DNA of 64,000 nucleotides. Source: Blastococcus litoris. Lineage in GTDB: Bacteria; Actinomycetota; Actinomycetes; Mycobacteriales; Geodermatophilaceae. Shown here piece after piece: positions 20,191-29,481 of this stretch. Made by a program: the position numbers and the translations under genes. The notes under the pieces were generated by a model that had not been told where the DNA came from, searched no databases, and saw only the letters and a program-made list of their open reading frames with translations. The stretch is taken from NCBI RefSeq assembly GCF_003075095.1, contig NZ_QCZF01000012.1, forward strand, positions 62,001-126,000, in the 5' to 3' direction. Numbering within the stretch: the first letter of the stretch is position 1; each line of letters begins with the position of its first letter.

Positions 20191-21951
20191 CTACTCGGCG
20201 TCGGCGATGGTGCAGATGACCGCGCCGCTGGTGACCGCAGCGCCGACCTCGGCGGCGAGGCCGGAGATCGTCCCGGCCTTGTGCGCGGTGATCGGCTGCT
20301 CCATCTTCATCGCCTCGAGCACGACGACCAGGTCGCCGGCCTCGACGGTCGCCCCGTCCTCCACGGCGACCTTGACGATGGTGCCCTGCATGGGCGAGGT
20401 CAGGGAGTCGCCCGACGCCGCCGAGCCGCCGCTGCCGCCCCCGCGCTTGCGCGGCTTGGCGGCCGCACCCGGGGCCGCGCCGCCGCCCCCGGCCGCGAGA
20501 CCGGCGGGCAGGGACACCTCGAGCCGCCGGCCACCCACCTCGACGACGACGGTCTGGCGCGGCGCCTGCTCGTCCTGCTCGGCCGGGGCGGCGTCGTAGG
20601 GGGCGACCTGGTTGTCCCACTCGGTCTCGATCCAGCGGGTGTGGACCGTGAACGGCTCGGTGGTGAACGCCTCGTCGCGGACCACCGCGCGGTGGAACGG
20701 GATCACCGTCGGCATGCCCTCGACGACCAGCTCGTCCAGGGCACGGCGGGCGCGCTCCAGCGCCTGCCCGCGGCTGGCGCCGGTGACGATCAGCTTGGCC
20801 AGCATGGAGTCGAACGCGCCGGCCACCTCGCCGCCGGTCTCGACGCCGGAGTCCCAGCGCACGCCGGGGCCCTGCGGGATCTCCAGGCGCGTCACCGGGC
20901 CGGGGGCCGGCATGAAGTTGCGGCCGGCGTCCTCGGCGTTGATCCGGAACTCGATGCTGTGCCCGCGCGGCTCCGGGTCCTCGGTGATCTCCAGCTCCTC
21001 GCCACGGGCGATGCGGAACTGCTGGCGGACCAGGTCGATGCCCGACGTCTCCTCCGACACCGGGTGCTCGACCTGCAGGCGGGTGTTGACCTCGAGGAAG
21101 GAGATGGACCCGTCGAGGCCGACCAGGTACTCGACCGTGCCGGCGCCGTGGTAGCCGGCCTCCCTGCAGATGGCCTTGGCCGACTCGTGGATGCGGATCC
21201 GCTGCTCCGGGCTGAGGAAGGGCGCGGGCGCCTCCTCGACCAGCTTCTGGTTGCGGCGCTGCAGCGAGCAGTCGCGGGTGCCGACGACGACGACGTTGCC
21301 GTGGGTGTCGGCCAGCACCTGCGCCTCGACGTGCCGGGGCTTGTCGAGGAACTTCTCGACGAAGCACTCGCCGCGGCCGAAGGCGGAGACCGCCTCGCGC
21401 ACCGCCGAGTCGAACTGCTCGGGGATCTCCTTCTCGTCGCGGACCACCTTCAGGCCGCGGCCGCCGCCACCGAACGCCGCCTTGATGGCGATCGGCATCC
21501 CGTGCTCCTGCGCGAACGCCACGACCTCGTCGGCGTCCTTCACCGGCTCCTTGGTGCCGGGCACCAGGGGCGCGCCCACCGCGGTGGCGATGTGACGGGC
21601 CTGCACCTTGTCGCCGAGGGCGACGATCGCCTCGGGCGAGGGGCCGATCCAGGTGAGGCCGGCGTCGATGACCGCCCGCGCGAAGTCGGCGTTCTCGGAG
21701 AGGAATCCGTAGCCGGGGTGGATCGCGTCGGCGCCGGACTGCTTCGCCGCGTCGATGATCTTCTCGATGACGAGGTAGGAGTCGCCGGGCGTCGTCCCAC
21801 CGAGGGCGAACGCCTCGTCGGCGACGCGCACGTGCAGGGCGTCGCGGTCGGGCTCGGCGTAGACGGCGACGCTGGTCAGGCCCTCGTCCTTGCAGGCGCG
21901 TGCCACGCGCACCGCGATCTCACCGCGGTTGGCGATCAGGACCTTCTGCAC
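20191..21951 (-). CDS. accA3: Acyl-CoA carboxylase alpha subunit (biotin carboxylase + biotin carboxyl carrier)
   Basis: This subunit carboxylates its own biotin with ATP and bicarbonate and hands the carboxyl group to the beta subunit. At 586 aa it has an N-terminal biotin carboxylase ([13 protein letters not shown] at the start, the ATP-grasp glycine loop [11 protein letters not shown], the [14 protein letters not shown] active-site segment with catalytic Glu and Arg) and a C-terminal biotinyl domain with AMKMEQP, biotinylated on Lys549. A Gly/Ala/Lys-rich linker joins the halves. This two-in-one form is the actinobacterial AccA3/PccA type, often shared by several beta subunits. The GTG start has a GAGGAG upstream. 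The Maf gene and the epsilon and beta subunits lie upstream on the same strand, with a 51-nt gap after maf. Confidence 0.96.
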   Translation of the reverse strand: MQKVLIANRGEIAVRVARACKDEGLTSVAVYAEPDRDALHVRVADEAFALGGTTPGDSYLVIEKIIDAAKQSGADAIHPGYGFLSENADFARAVIDAGLTWIGPSPEAIVALGDKVQARHIATAVGAPLVPGTKEPVKDADEVVAFAQEHGMPIAIKAAFGGGGRGLKVVRDEKEIPEQFDSAVREAVSAFGRGECFVEKFLDKPRHVEAQVLADTHGNVVVVGTRDCSLQRRNQKLVEEAPAPFLSPEQRIRIHESAKAICREAGYHGAGTVEYLVGLDGSISFLEVNTRLQVEHPVSEETSGIDLVRQQFRIARGEELEITEDPEPRGHSIEFRINAEDAGRNFMPAPGPVTRLEIPQGPGVRWDSGVETGGEVAGAFDSMLAKLIVTGASRGQALERARRALDELVVEGMPTVIPFHRAVVRDEAFTTEPFTVHTRWIETEWDNQVAPYDAAPAEQDEQAPRQTVVVEVGGRRLEVSLPAGLAAGGGGAAPGAAAKPRKRGGGSGGSAASGDSLTSPMQGTIVKVAVEDGATVEAGDLVVVLEAMKMEQPITAHKAGTISGLAAEVGAAVTSGAVICTIADAE

Positions 21952-22002
21952 CGTCGGTACTCCTCTTCGGGTCGAGCGTTCGGACAGGGGTGGAGCCGCT
22001 GG

Positions 22003-22611
22003 TCAGCGGCGCCAGAGGTCGGTGATGGCCAGGCCGCGCTTGGCCAGCTGCGTGCGCAGGACGGTCAGGGAGAGCCCGACGACCGCGGCGGGGTCGCCCT
22101 CGACGCGGCGGACGAACGGGGCACCGAGGCCGTCGAGGGTGAAGGCGCCGGCCACGGCCAGCGGCTCACCGGTGGCCAGGTAGGCCTCGATCTCCTGCGG
22201 CGTGGGGGTCGCGAAGTACACGACCGTGGAGGCGACGGCGATGTCGCGGCCGACCACGGCGCCGTCCTGGACGTCGAACAGCGCCTGGCCGGTGTGCAGC
22301 ACGCCGGACCGGCCGGCCATCCGCTGCCAGCGGTCGCGGGCGTCGGCGGCGTCGGCCGGCTTGCCCAGCGGCTTGCCGTGGAACTCCAGGAGGGAGTCGC
22401 AGCCGATGACCAGCGCGTCGGTCTCCTGCTTGGCGACCGCCGCGGCCTTGGCCGCGGCCAGCAGGGCGACCTGCTCGGCGACCCGCGGAGCGGTCACGGT
22501 CGACTCGTCGACGTTGCTGACGACGACCTCGGGGGCCAGGCCCGCCTGGCGCAGCAGGGAGAGCCGCGCGGGGGACGCGGAGGCGAGGACGAGCCGGCGG
22601 TCGCTGCTCAC
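22003..22611 (-). CDS. maf: Maf-like nucleotide pyrophosphatase
   Basis: This 202-aa protein is a Maf/HAM1-superfamily nucleoside triphosphate pyrophosphatase, which hydrolyses non-canonical or modified nucleotides (dTTP/UTP or m7GTP type) and has been linked to septum control. The N-terminal LVLASASPARLSLLR is the signature nucleotide-binding segment; DALVIGCDSLLEF and a GRSGVLHTGQAL stretch with the later GDPAAVVGLSL complete the family pattern. The GTG start at 22611 overlaps the TGA of the carboxylase epsilon subunit (GTGA); a longer in-frame reading upstream lacks support. Its place between accE and accA3 is conserved in mycobacteria and relatives. Confidence 0.93.
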   Translation of the reverse strand: MSSDRRLVLASASPARLSLLRQAGLAPEVVVSNVDESTVTAPRVAEQVALLAAAKAAAVAKQETDALVIGCDSLLEFHGKPLGKPADAADARDRWQRMAGRSGVLHTGQALFDVQDGAVVGRDIAVASTVVYFATPTPQEIEAYLATGEPLAVAGAFTLDGLGAPFVRRVEGDPAAVVGLSLTVLRTQLAKRGLAITDLWRR

Positions 22612-22838
22612 TGCGCGAACCTCCCGGACGCGCGCCAGCCCCCGTGCCCGGGGGCCAGGGGACGCCGGTGACCGTCGGCGTAGGACGCCCACGCGCCGAC
22701 CGGGGCCGGCCGCCGGCGCTCGCGGCGCTGCGACAGCGCCGCGACGACGACGGTCAGCGCGGCGAGCTCCTCCGCCGTCGGCTCGCCCTTCACCACCCGC
22801 AGCAGGGGGCGGGTCGGCTCGCTCTGCTCGGCCGTCAC
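22608..22838 (-). CDS. accE: Acyl-CoA carboxylase epsilon subunit
   Basis: This is a 76-aa protein. The family mark is the N-terminal [20 protein letters not shown] helix, which docks on the beta/alpha carboxylase core; the rest is Arg/Pro-rich and poorly conserved, ending WRASGRFAQ, a typical W-x-x-S ending of actinobacterial epsilon subunits. It stimulates acetyl/propionyl-CoA carboxylase activity. The GTG start at 22838 overlaps the stop of the beta subunit and its own stop overlaps maf, both as GTGA, so stoichiometry is probably set by coupled translation. Easily missed because of its length. Confidence 0.88.
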   Translation of the reverse strand: MTAEQSEPTRPLLRVVKGEPTAEELAALTVVVAALSQRRERRRPAPVGAWASYADGHRRPLAPGHGGWRASGRFAQ

Positions 22839-24463
22839 AGCGGGATGTTGCCGTGCTTCTTGGGCGGCAGGGTCTGGCGCTTGTTGGCCAGCACCCGCAG
22901 CGCCTTGGTCACCTGGACGCGCGTGGTGGACGGCGGGATGACGGCGTCGACGTACCCGCGGTCGGCGGCGATGTAGGGGTTCGCGAGGGTGTCCTCGTAC
23001 TCCGCGATCAGCTCGGCACGGCGGGCGTCGGGGTCCTTCGCCTCGGCGAGCTCCTTGCGGTAGAGGATCCCCACCGCGCCCTGGGCCCCGACGACGGCGA
23101 TCTGCGCGCTCGGCCAGGCCAGGTTCACGTCGGCGCCCAGGTGCTTGGAGCCCATCACGTCGTACGCACCGCCGTAGGCCTTGCGGGTGATCACGGTGAC
23201 CTTGGGGACGGTGGCCTCGGCGTAGGCGTAGATCAGCTTGGCGCCGCGCCGGATGATGCCCTCCCACTCCTGCGACGTGCCGGGCAGGAAGCCGGGGACG
23301 TCGACGAAGGTGATCACCGGGATGTTGAAGGCATCGCAGGTGCGGACGAACCGCGCGGCCTTCTCGCTGGCATCGATGTCGAGGGTGCCGGCGAACTGGG
23401 TGGGCTGGTTGGCCACGATGCCGACCGGGCGGCCCTCCACGCGGCCGAAGCCGATGAGGATGTTCGGCGCGAACAGCGGCTGGACCTCGAGGAACTCGCC
23501 GTCGTCGACGACGTGCTCGATGACGGTGTGCATGTCGTAGGGGGTGTTCGCCGAGTCCGGGATGAACGTGTCGAGCTCGAGGTCCTCGTCGGTCAGGGCG
23601 TCGGGCAGCACCGTCTCGACCGGCGGGACGTCGAGCGCCGGCAGGGGGTCGAGGTTGTTGCTCGGGAGGTAGGACAGCAGCGCCTTGACGTAGTCGAGGG
23701 CGTCGGCCTCGTCCTCCCCGAGGTAGTGGGCGACGCCGGACTTCGTGTTGTGCGTCCGGGCGCCGCCGAGCTCCTCGAGGGTGACGTCCTCGCCGGTCAC
23801 CGTCTTCACGACGTCGGGCCCGGTGATGAACATCTGGCTGGTCTTGTCGACCATGACGACGAAGTCGGTGAGGGCGGGGGAGTAGACGTGCCCACCGGCC
23901 GCCGGTCCCATCACGAGGGAGATCTGTGGGATGACCCCGGAGGCGTGCACGTTGCGCTGGAAGATCTCGCCGTAGAGGCCGAGGGAGACCACGCCCTCCT
24001 GGATCCGCGCGCCGCCGCCCTCGTTGATCCCGATGATCGGGCAACCGTTCGTCATGGCGAAGTCGAGGATCTTGACGATCTTCTCGCCGTAGACCTCGCC
24101 CAGGCTGCCGCCGAAGACGGTGACGTCCTGGGAGAAGATCGCCACCGGCCGGCCGTCGACCGTGCCGTACCCGGTGACGACGCCGTCCCCGAAGGGCCGC
24201 TTGGCGTCCATGCCGAAGTTCGTCGACCGGTGCCGGGCGAACTCGTCGAACTCGGTGAAGGAGCCGGGATCGAGCAGGGCGTCGATCCGCTCGCGCGCGG
24301 TCATCTTGCCCGCGGCGTGCTGCTTCTCGACGGCGCGCTCGGAGCCCGCGTGGGTGGCTTCCTGCACGCGACGCTCGAAGTCGGCCAGCTTCCCGGCGGT
24401 CGTGTGGATGTCGATGTCGTCGGGGACGTTCTCCCCGGCGCTCTCCAGCTCGGCGGCGCTCAC
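22835..24463 (-). CDS. accD5: Acyl-CoA (propionyl-CoA) carboxylase beta subunit
   Basis: This is the carboxyltransferase subunit, 542 aa. It moves the carboxyl group from biotin to propionyl-CoA (and often acetyl-CoA), giving methylmalonyl-CoA. The crotonase-like N-half has [13 protein letters not shown] and the oxyanion loop [14 protein letters not shown]; the C-half has a [14 protein letters not shown] segment and [19 protein letters not shown], both characteristic of PccB/AccD5. It opens a coupled accD5-accE-maf unit leading into accA3, in the same order as M. tuberculosis Rv3280-Rv3285. The GTG start sits seven nt after a TACGCT hexamer, predicting a leaderless message. Product methylmalonyl-CoA (after epimerisation) feeds MutAB encoded 12 kb away. 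Confidence 0.95.
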   Translation of the reverse strand: MSAAELESAGENVPDDIDIHTTAGKLADFERRVQEATHAGSERAVEKQHAAGKMTARERIDALLDPGSFTEFDEFARHRSTNFGMDAKRPFGDGVVTGYGTVDGRPVAIFSQDVTVFGGSLGEVYGEKIVKILDFAMTNGCPIIGINEGGGARIQEGVVSLGLYGEIFQRNVHASGVIPQISLVMGPAAGGHVYSPALTDFVVMVDKTSQMFITGPDVVKTVTGEDVTLEELGGARTHNTKSGVAHYLGEDEADALDYVKALLSYLPSNNLDPLPALDVPPVETVLPDALTDEDLELDTFIPDSANTPYDMHTVIEHVVDDGEFLEVQPLFAPNILIGFGRVEGRPVGIVANQPTQFAGTLDIDASEKAARFVRTCDAFNIPVITFVDVPGFLPGTSQEWEGIIRRGAKLIYAYAEATVPKVTVITRKAYGGAYDVMGSKHLGADVNLAWPSAQIAVVGAQGAVGILYRKELAEAKDPDARRAELIAEYEDTLANPYIAADRGYVDAVIPPSTTRVQVTKALRVLANKRQTLPPKKHGNIPL

Positions 24464-24470
24464 GGGCCGT

Positions 24471-24476
24471 AGCGTA
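24471..24476 (-). promoter_or_regulatory. -10 element TACGCT, predicted leaderless promoter of accD5-accE-maf
   Basis: TACGCT on the minus strand ends seven nt before the GTG of the carboxylase beta subunit. No Shine-Dalgarno sequence lies in between. Confidence 0.55.
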
Positions 24477-24542
24477 AGGGACCCCCCGGAACGGCGTTGC
24501 CCGGCTCCGGCGTCGCGGGCCCCGGGCCCGGAGAGCCCTGGT

Positions 24543-26375
24543 TCAGCGGGCGCCCGCCGCGCTGAGCTGCCGCGTCTCGGCCGGCTGGTCCTCCTCGGGG
24601 GACTCGCCGGCCCCGGTGGACGGTGCGACCGCGTCCTCCGGGGCGGGGGCGCCCACGACCGTGTCCGGGCGGCGGCGGGCGATCAGCCAGTAGGCGAGGG
24701 CGACGAGCGCGGCACCGACGAGTCCCACCGCGATCGCGCGGCGGGACATCGGCCCCTCGGCGCCCAGCACCGCGGTGACCGTGCCGACCTGCACCCAGGA
24801 CCCGTCGTAGGACATGAAGGGGACGTAGGTCAGCAGGCAGTGGACGACGCCGGCGGCGGTGACCAGCGCCGCGGCCCACGGGCGCCGGTCCGCGAGCCAG
24901 GCCATCGGCAGCGCGAGCGCGACGAGGATGACCACGTGGGTGCTGTGGTGCACCACGGTCGTCGACGGCCCGAACATGACCATCGCCCAGATGAGCACGC
25001 TGAGGACGCTGGCGCCCAGCAGCAGCACGACGCGCGCGGCGAAGCCGTCGCGCGGGCGGCCGCGGACGGCCCCGAGGACGACGGCGGCGATCACCGCGGC
25101 GACGGCCAGCCACCCGATCCCGATGGCGCCGGAGAACGTGAAGAACTCCGCCGCGCGGTGCGAACCCAGGTCGAGGTCGTGGAGGCCGATCCCGCGCCAG
25201 GGGCCCATGCTCAGGGGCATCGTCAGGTTCGCCCACTTGTTGGCGAGGACGGTGTCCCAGCCGGCGTCGGCGTAGGCGGCGGTCACCTGGTCGACCACAC
25301 CGCCGTCCGCGGGGTCGGGGTAGCCGATGTTGGCCAGGTGCCAGAACAGCAGGCGGGTGCCCGGCGGGTCGTAGAACTTCTGGTAGAGCACCCAGGGCAG
25401 GTAGGCGGCACCGGAGATCGCGACGGCCGCGCCCGCCGCGCGGAGGGTCAGCGCGCGCCGGCGCCACAGCAGGACGACGAGGACGATCGGGACGGCGAAG
25501 AGGGCGGCGCCGTGGGAGAGCAGCCCGAGGACGACGAGCACGCCGGCCAGGCCGAGCCGCTGCCAGGAGAGCCGGCTCCCGGTGGACGAGTGCTCGACCA
25601 GCACCGCGAGCGCGGCCAGCACGAAGGCCGCGGAGATCAGCTTCGGCCACGTGAAGACCGTGTTCACCAGGACCGTGCCGGTCATCGCCGCGAACAGCAT
25701 GCCGGTGAGCACGCCGCGGGCCCGCCCGCCGAGGGCACGGATCAGGATGGCGATGCCGGGGAGCCAGGCGAACTGGGCGACGACGCCGGCCGAGAACCCG
25801 GCGGCGCTGCGCGTCAGCCCCAGCCGGCCGGTGATGTCGTGCGCGAGCAGCATGAGCCCGGTCTGCAGGGGAGGCCGGTCGCTGCTCTGCCACCCGGCGA
25901 GGAAGGTCCGCGGGTCCTCGCCGGCGGCCAGCTTGTCGGCGAACAGCTGCGGGATCTCGTTGTCGATGGGCAGGGGGTGCGAGAAGCGCGAACGAGCCAG
26001 CTCGAAGGGGTCGCGAACGGTGTCCCAGAGGCCGATCAGGGCGACGGTGACGACGGAGATGCCGAGCAGCATCGCGACCGCGGGCAGCACCGAGACCAGC
26101 GCGCGCCGGGTCTCCGCGGAGCGCCGGCAGGAGATCGCGACCACGACGGCGGCACCCAGCAGCGCGGCCGAGCCCAGGAGGCGGCCCGCGAGGGGGGACA
26201 GCAGGTAGGCCCAGAAGACCGCCCAGCCCACGATGCCGAGCGTCGCGAGACCGAAGGCCGTCGCCAGCACGGGGCCGACCCTCGGGCGTCGCGCCGCGAG
26301 GCAGAAGCCGGCCGTGCCGATGAGGGCGTACGCGAGGCCGGCGACCAGCGCGCCCACCATCAGTCCGTTCACCAC
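24543..26375 (-). CDS. Polytopic membrane protein, GT-C-glycosyltransferase-like, function unknown
   Basis: This 610-aa integral membrane protein has roughly 13-14 predicted hydrophobic segments from the N-terminus to about residue 560. They are interrupted by a larger polar stretch around residues 120-185 ([20 protein letters not shown]...), which resembles the first extracytoplasmic loop of GT-C-type transferases with its acidic and proline residues. The C-terminal 45 residues are acidic, Pro-rich and likely cytoplasmic. I do not recognise a named family. GT-C enzymes use polyprenyl-phosphate sugars on the outer face of the membrane, which would fit the polyprenyl-sugar cassette at 34-38 kb (inference). 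Two GTG codons in a row (26375, 26372) are possible starts, with a GGGGGA upstream. Confidence 0.65.
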   Translation of the reverse strand: MVNGLMVGALVAGLAYALIGTAGFCLAARRPRVGPVLATAFGLATLGIVGWAVFWAYLLSPLAGRLLGSAALLGAAVVVAISCRRSAETRRALVSVLPAVAMLLGISVVTVALIGLWDTVRDPFELARSRFSHPLPIDNEIPQLFADKLAAGEDPRTFLAGWQSSDRPPLQTGLMLLAHDITGRLGLTRSAAGFSAGVVAQFAWLPGIAILIRALGGRARGVLTGMLFAAMTGTVLVNTVFTWPKLISAAFVLAALAVLVEHSSTGSRLSWQRLGLAGVLVVLGLLSHGAALFAVPIVLVVLLWRRRALTLRAAGAAVAISGAAYLPWVLYQKFYDPPGTRLLFWHLANIGYPDPADGGVVDQVTAAYADAGWDTVLANKWANLTMPLSMGPWRGIGLHDLDLGSHRAAEFFTFSGAIGIGWLAVAAVIAAVVLGAVRGRPRDGFAARVVLLLGASVLSVLIWAMVMFGPSTTVVHHSTHVVILVALALPMAWLADRRPWAAALVTAAGVVHCLLTYVPFMSYDGSWVQVGTVTAVLGAEGPMSRRAIAVGLVGAALVALAYWLIARRRPDTVVGAPAPEDAVAPSTGAGESPEEDQPAETRQLSAAGAR

Positions 26376-26452
26376 TGGACGTTCCCCCGTTGCTGCCGTG
26401 TGCCGAGTCGGGCGCGCGGGACCTCGTCACTCGCCGGACCTTCACCGAAACG

Positions 26453-26467
26453 GTATCGGGCCGATAC
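26453..26467. promoter_or_regulatory. 15-nt dyad, candidate operator between divergent genes
   Basis: GTATCGG and CCGATAC flank a single central G, a perfect 7-bp dyad. It lies 78 nt upstream of the minus-strand membrane protein and 98 nt upstream of birA. Size and symmetry suit a dimeric regulator such as a TetR- or GntR-type repressor. No regulator gene is nearby. Confidence 0.45.
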
Positions 26468-26552
26468 ACCTGCCGGCGTGCGTCGTGGGGGCGGAGGCGC
26501 GCGTGTGACGGGAGGAGCGGACGAGTCGTCCGTGGCCGTCCGGCGGGCGCCG

Positions 26553-26558
26553 TACGGT
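26553..26558 (+). promoter_or_regulatory. -10 element TACGGT, predicted leaderless promoter of birA
   Basis: TACGGT ends exactly six nt before the GTG of the biotin ligase gene, and no Shine-Dalgarno sequence is present. Confidence 0.55.
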
Positions 26559-26564
26559 GAGGCC

Positions 26565-27398
26565 GTGTCCTCCTCCTCGTGGTCGGACCTGGAGCGCCCG
26601 GCGCTGGACGCCCGGGCGCTGACCGCTGCGCTGACCCGGGACGCCGGGCTGTGGCGGACGCTCGAGGTGGTGCCCGAGGTGGGGTCCACGAACGCCGAGC
26701 TCGTCGCCCTGGCCGCCGCGGGCGAGCCGGAGGGGGTGGTCCTCGTGGCGGAGCACCAGGTGGCCGGCCGCGGGCGGCTCGACCGCTCGTGGACCTCGCC
26801 TCCCCGCGCCGGGCTGACCGTCTCCGTCCTCCTCCGGCCGGACGTGCCGGCGGCGCGCCGGGGCTGGCTCCCGCTGCTGACGGGGGTCGCGCTGGGCGAG
26901 GCGGTCGGGGAGGCGAGCGGCGTCCGGGCGTCGCTGAAGTGGCCGAACGACCTGCTGGCCCTCGACGGGCGGAAGCTCGCGGGGATCCTGGCCGAGAGCA
27001 GCGGCACCGCGGTCGTCGTGGGGGTCGGCCTGAACGTGTCGACCACGGCGGCGGAGCTCCCGGACACGGGGACGTCCCTGTCCCGGGTGACCGGTGCGAC
27101 GGTGGACCGGGCCCCCGTGCTCCTCGCCTTCCTGCGCGCGCTGGAGCGGCGCTACCGGCGCTGGACGGCGGCGCTCGGTGACCCGGTCTCCTCGGGCCTG
27201 GTGGCCGACTACCTCGCGTGGTCGGCCACGGTCGGCACGGAGGTCGCCGTCAGCCTTCCGGACGGCTCCGTCCTCGAGGGGACGGCGACCGCGGTCGACT
27301 GGGACGGGCGTCTGGTCGTGTCGACGCCTGAGGGCGTCGTGGAACTCGCGTCGGGGGACGTGCGGCACGTGCGGCAGGGGCGCGCCGGGGCGGGGTGA
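26565..27398 (+). CDS. birA: Biotin--[acetyl-CoA-carboxylase] ligase
   Basis: This enzyme attaches biotin, via biotinyl-AMP, to the carrier lysine of acyl-CoA carboxylases; the AMKMEQP site of the alpha subunit 5 kb away is the obvious target. At 277 aa it is a group I (non-repressor) ligase with no N-terminal HTH. Motifs are the STNAEL entry, the biotin-adenylate loop AGRGRLDRSW, SLKWPNDLLALDGRKLAGIL and GVGLNVS, then the small C-terminal SH3-like domain. The GTG at 26565 is chosen from the preceding -10 hexamer. It sits next to the carboxylase genes, as in M. tuberculosis Rv3279c/Rv3280. Confidence 0.94.
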   Translation: MSSSSWSDLERPALDARALTAALTRDAGLWRTLEVVPEVGSTNAELVALAAAGEPEGVVLVAEHQVAGRGRLDRSWTSPPRAGLTVSVLLRPDVPAARRGWLPLLTGVALGEAVGEASGVRASLKWPNDLLALDGRKLAGILAESSGTAVVVGVGLNVSTTAAELPDTGTSLSRVTGATVDRAPVLLAFLRALERRYRRWTAALGDPVSSGLVADYLAWSATVGTEVAVSLPDGSVLEGTATAVDWDGRLVVSTPEGVVELASGDVRHVRQGRAGAG

Positions 27399-27465
27399 CC
27401 CGCGAGGCGCCTGTGACTGACGGGGCGCAGCGTGCCCGAAGCGTGTCGTCGTCCCGCCAAATCAC

Positions 27466-27493
27466 AACGCTGCAAGTAGCGTTACCGATCGGT
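27466..27493. promoter_or_regulatory. Two adjacent dyads in an A+T-richer island upstream of the acyltransferase
   Basis: AACGCT (27466-27471) and AGCGTT (27478-27483) form one inverted repeat; immediately after, ACCGATCGGT (27484-27493) is a perfect 10-bp palindrome. The surrounding 27458-27510 is clearly less G+C-rich than its neighbours, as expected of a regulated promoter region for the gene starting at 27529. Confidence 0.4.
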
Positions 27494-27528
27494 CACAACC
27501 AGTGATAGTCGGTAGGCAGGGGCAGCAC

Positions 27529-28809
27529 GTGAAGTCGAACGGCGAGACGGGCATCAGGAACGAGATCCGGCCCTTGACCGGTCTGCGCGCCGTCGCCGCG
27601 GCCTGGGTGGTCGTGTACCACTTCTGGCTGCTGACCCCGGGCGACGCCTGGGGGGGCGTCGTCGTCCACGTCCTCCCGCTGGTCCAGTCGGGCTGGCTCG
27701 GGGTGGACCTCTTCTTCGTCCTCAGCGGCTTCGTCCTCTGCCACACCTACTCGGCGAAGCTCGGCCCCCGGCCGGGACTCGGCGCGAGCCTCTCCTTCTG
27801 GTGGAACCGCCTGAGCCGGGTGTGGCCGCTCTGGGCCGTCGTGACGGTGCTCTTCACCGGCTGGCTCGTGGTCAAGCACCTCACCATCGGTGGCGACCAC
27901 CTGCACGAGGTCTTCCAGCCCAGCGTGGGGGTGCTGCCGCTGATCGAGCAGCTCCTGATGGTCCAGGTCTGGAGCCAGCCGCAGTCGTGGGCCAGCGGCG
28001 CGGTCGGTCCCGGCTGGTCGCTGAGCGCCGAGTGGCTGGCCTACCTGGCCTTCCCCGTGCTCGTCCTCGGGTTGCACCGGGTGCGCCGGCTGCCCGCGGT
28101 GGTGCTGGGCTGCGGGGCCGTGCTGGCGATGACGCCCTACGCCGTCACCTCCCTCGTGTCGGACGACGGCCACGTGTTCGCGTGGAACTGGCTCTACCGG
28201 ATCGCCGGCGCCTTCGTGGCCGGTGCCCTCGTCTCGCTGTGCGTGCGCACGATCGAACGGACCGAGCGCGTGCGTCGCGCGGCGTCGGTCCTGGCGGCCG
28301 CCGTGCTCGCCCCGGTGCTGGTCATCCTGTGGTGGGCCTCGATCCACGGTGGGGAGGTCGCCGTCGTCGTCGTCCTGTTCCCGGTGCTGATCGGCGCCCT
28401 CTCGCTCGCCGACGCCGGGCCCGCCCGCTTCCTGAGCAGCTCCTGGATCAACCTGGCCGGGCGCTTCTCCTTCGCGCTCTACCTCGTGCACCAGTGCGTG
28501 TTCGAGGTCTTCTGGACGGCCATGGACGAGGTGCCCGGTCTGGCGGCCGGCTCGGAGCTCGTCGCCCTCCTGCTCCCGCTGGTCCTGGTGCTTCCGGTCC
28601 CGGTCGCCTACCTCGCCTGGCGGTACGTCGAGGAGCCCGCGCGGCTCGCGATGCGCCGCATGGCCGAGCAGCGGCGCCGCAGGTCCGCGCCCGCCCGCTC
28701 GGACCGCGCGGCCGCCGCCTCGCGCCCCGTCGCGGAGCCGCTGCCCATGCAACGGCGCGGCACCGATTCCACGACGCACGACGCGGACACCGTCCTCGCG
28801 TCCCGCTGA
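27529..28809 (+). CDS. Acyltransferase family 3 membrane protein (OafA/NodX-like)
   Basis: This 426-aa integral membrane acyltransferase transfers acetyl or similar groups to sugars of surface polymers. The N-terminal EIRPLTGLRAVAAAWVVVYHFW carries the family's Arg and catalytic His region, split as RPLTGLRA and VVVYHFW; LGVDLFFVLSGFVL and FWWNRLSRVWPLW follow in the standard order. About ten hydrophobic segments end near residue 375, then a basic Arg-rich cytoplasmic tail. GTG 27529 is favoured over the GTG at 27502 because AGGGG sits six nt before it. The PH-domain gene follows 16 nt downstream. A second, divergent family member is encoded at 38.7-39.8 kb; the acceptor is unknown. Confidence 0.85.
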   Translation: MKSNGETGIRNEIRPLTGLRAVAAAWVVVYHFWLLTPGDAWGGVVVHVLPLVQSGWLGVDLFFVLSGFVLCHTYSAKLGPRPGLGASLSFWWNRLSRVWPLWAVVTVLFTGWLVVKHLTIGGDHLHEVFQPSVGVLPLIEQLLMVQVWSQPQSWASGAVGPGWSLSAEWLAYLAFPVLVLGLHRVRRLPAVVLGCGAVLAMTPYAVTSLVSDDGHVFAWNWLYRIAGAFVAGALVSLCVRTIERTERVRRAASVLAAAVLAPVLVILWWASIHGGEVAVVVVLFPVLIGALSLADAGPARFLSSSWINLAGRFSFALYLVHQCVFEVFWTAMDEVPGLAAGSELVALLLPLVLVLPVPVAYLAWRYVEEPARLAMRRMAEQRRRRSAPARSDRAAAASRPVAEPLPMQRRGTDSTTHDADTVLASR

Positions 28810-28825
28810 CGTCCATCCTCGGCGC

Positions 28826-29404
28826 ATGGCCTATCCCGACAAGCTGCTCGTCGACGACGAAGAGGTCGTCCGGCACCTGCACCCGCACTGGACGACGCTC
28901 TTCTGGCCCGTCGTCCGCCTCCTGCTCCTCGTCGGCGCCACGACGTTCGGCCTGGCCGCGATCCCGGACGGGCGGCAGCAGGGCATCCTCCGGATGCTGG
29001 TCCTCGCCGTCGCGGTCGTGCTCCTGGTCCTGCTCCTGGTCCCGCTGCTCCGCTGGCGGACCACGCACTACGTCGTCACCACGCACCGGCTGCTGTTCCG
29101 GGAGGGGATCCTCGCCCGCCGCGGTCGCGACCTCGGCCTGTCCCGGATCACCGACGTCTCCTACCGGCAGACGCTGTGGGAACGGATCATCCGGTCCGGG
29201 ACGCTGACCATCGAGTCGGCGGGCGACGGCGGGGCGACGGTGCTCCGCAAGATCCCTGACAGCGACGGCGTGCAGCAGCTCCTCAACCACATGATCGAGG
29301 AGGACGCCGACCGCCGGGCCCAGGAGAGCGCCGGCTACGTCGGTGACCACCGCGACGACCGCACGTGGCAGGCGCGGGACACCGCTCCCCAGCCGTACCT
29401 CTGA
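28826..29404 (+). CDS. Membrane protein with bacterial PH (YdbS/bPH2) domain
   Basis: This 192-aa protein begins with a short cytoplasmic stretch (DKLLVDDEEVVRHLHPHW, an entry typical of bPH2 proteins). Two closely spaced transmembrane helices follow (about residues 27-46 and 54-72), then a bPH2 beta-domain with TTHYVVTTHRLLFREG and the DLGLSRITDVSYRQTLWERI segment. The tail is polar. The homologue in M. tuberculosis (Rv3278c) also lies between birA and gtrA, so the position is conserved even though the acyltransferase intervenes here. No catalytic motif is present; a scaffolding or lipid-interface role is likely. CATCCT precedes the ATG by six nt, a weak leaderless-type -10. Confidence 0.85.
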   Translation: MAYPDKLLVDDEEVVRHLHPHWTTLFWPVVRLLLLVGATTFGLAAIPDGRQQGILRMLVLAVAVVLLVLLLVPLLRWRTTHYVVTTHRLLFREGILARRGRDLGLSRITDVSYRQTLWERIIRSGTLTIESAGDGGATVLRKIPDSDGVQQLLNHMIEEDADRRAQESAGYVGDHRDDRTWQARDTAPQPYL

Positions 29405-29469
29405 CCCCGCCCGGTCCTGTGACCGGTCCGTCACGGCGCGCCTCGGCCGGTTCTGTCGGTGGCGCCGCC

Positions 29470-29475
29470 TACCTT
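29470..29475 (+). promoter_or_regulatory. -10 element TACCTT, predicted leaderless promoter of sbcDC
   Basis: TACCTT ends six nt before the ATG of sbcD at 29482; the intervening CCGGCC offers no Shine-Dalgarno sequence. Confidence 0.55.
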
Positions 29476-29481
29476 CCGGCC

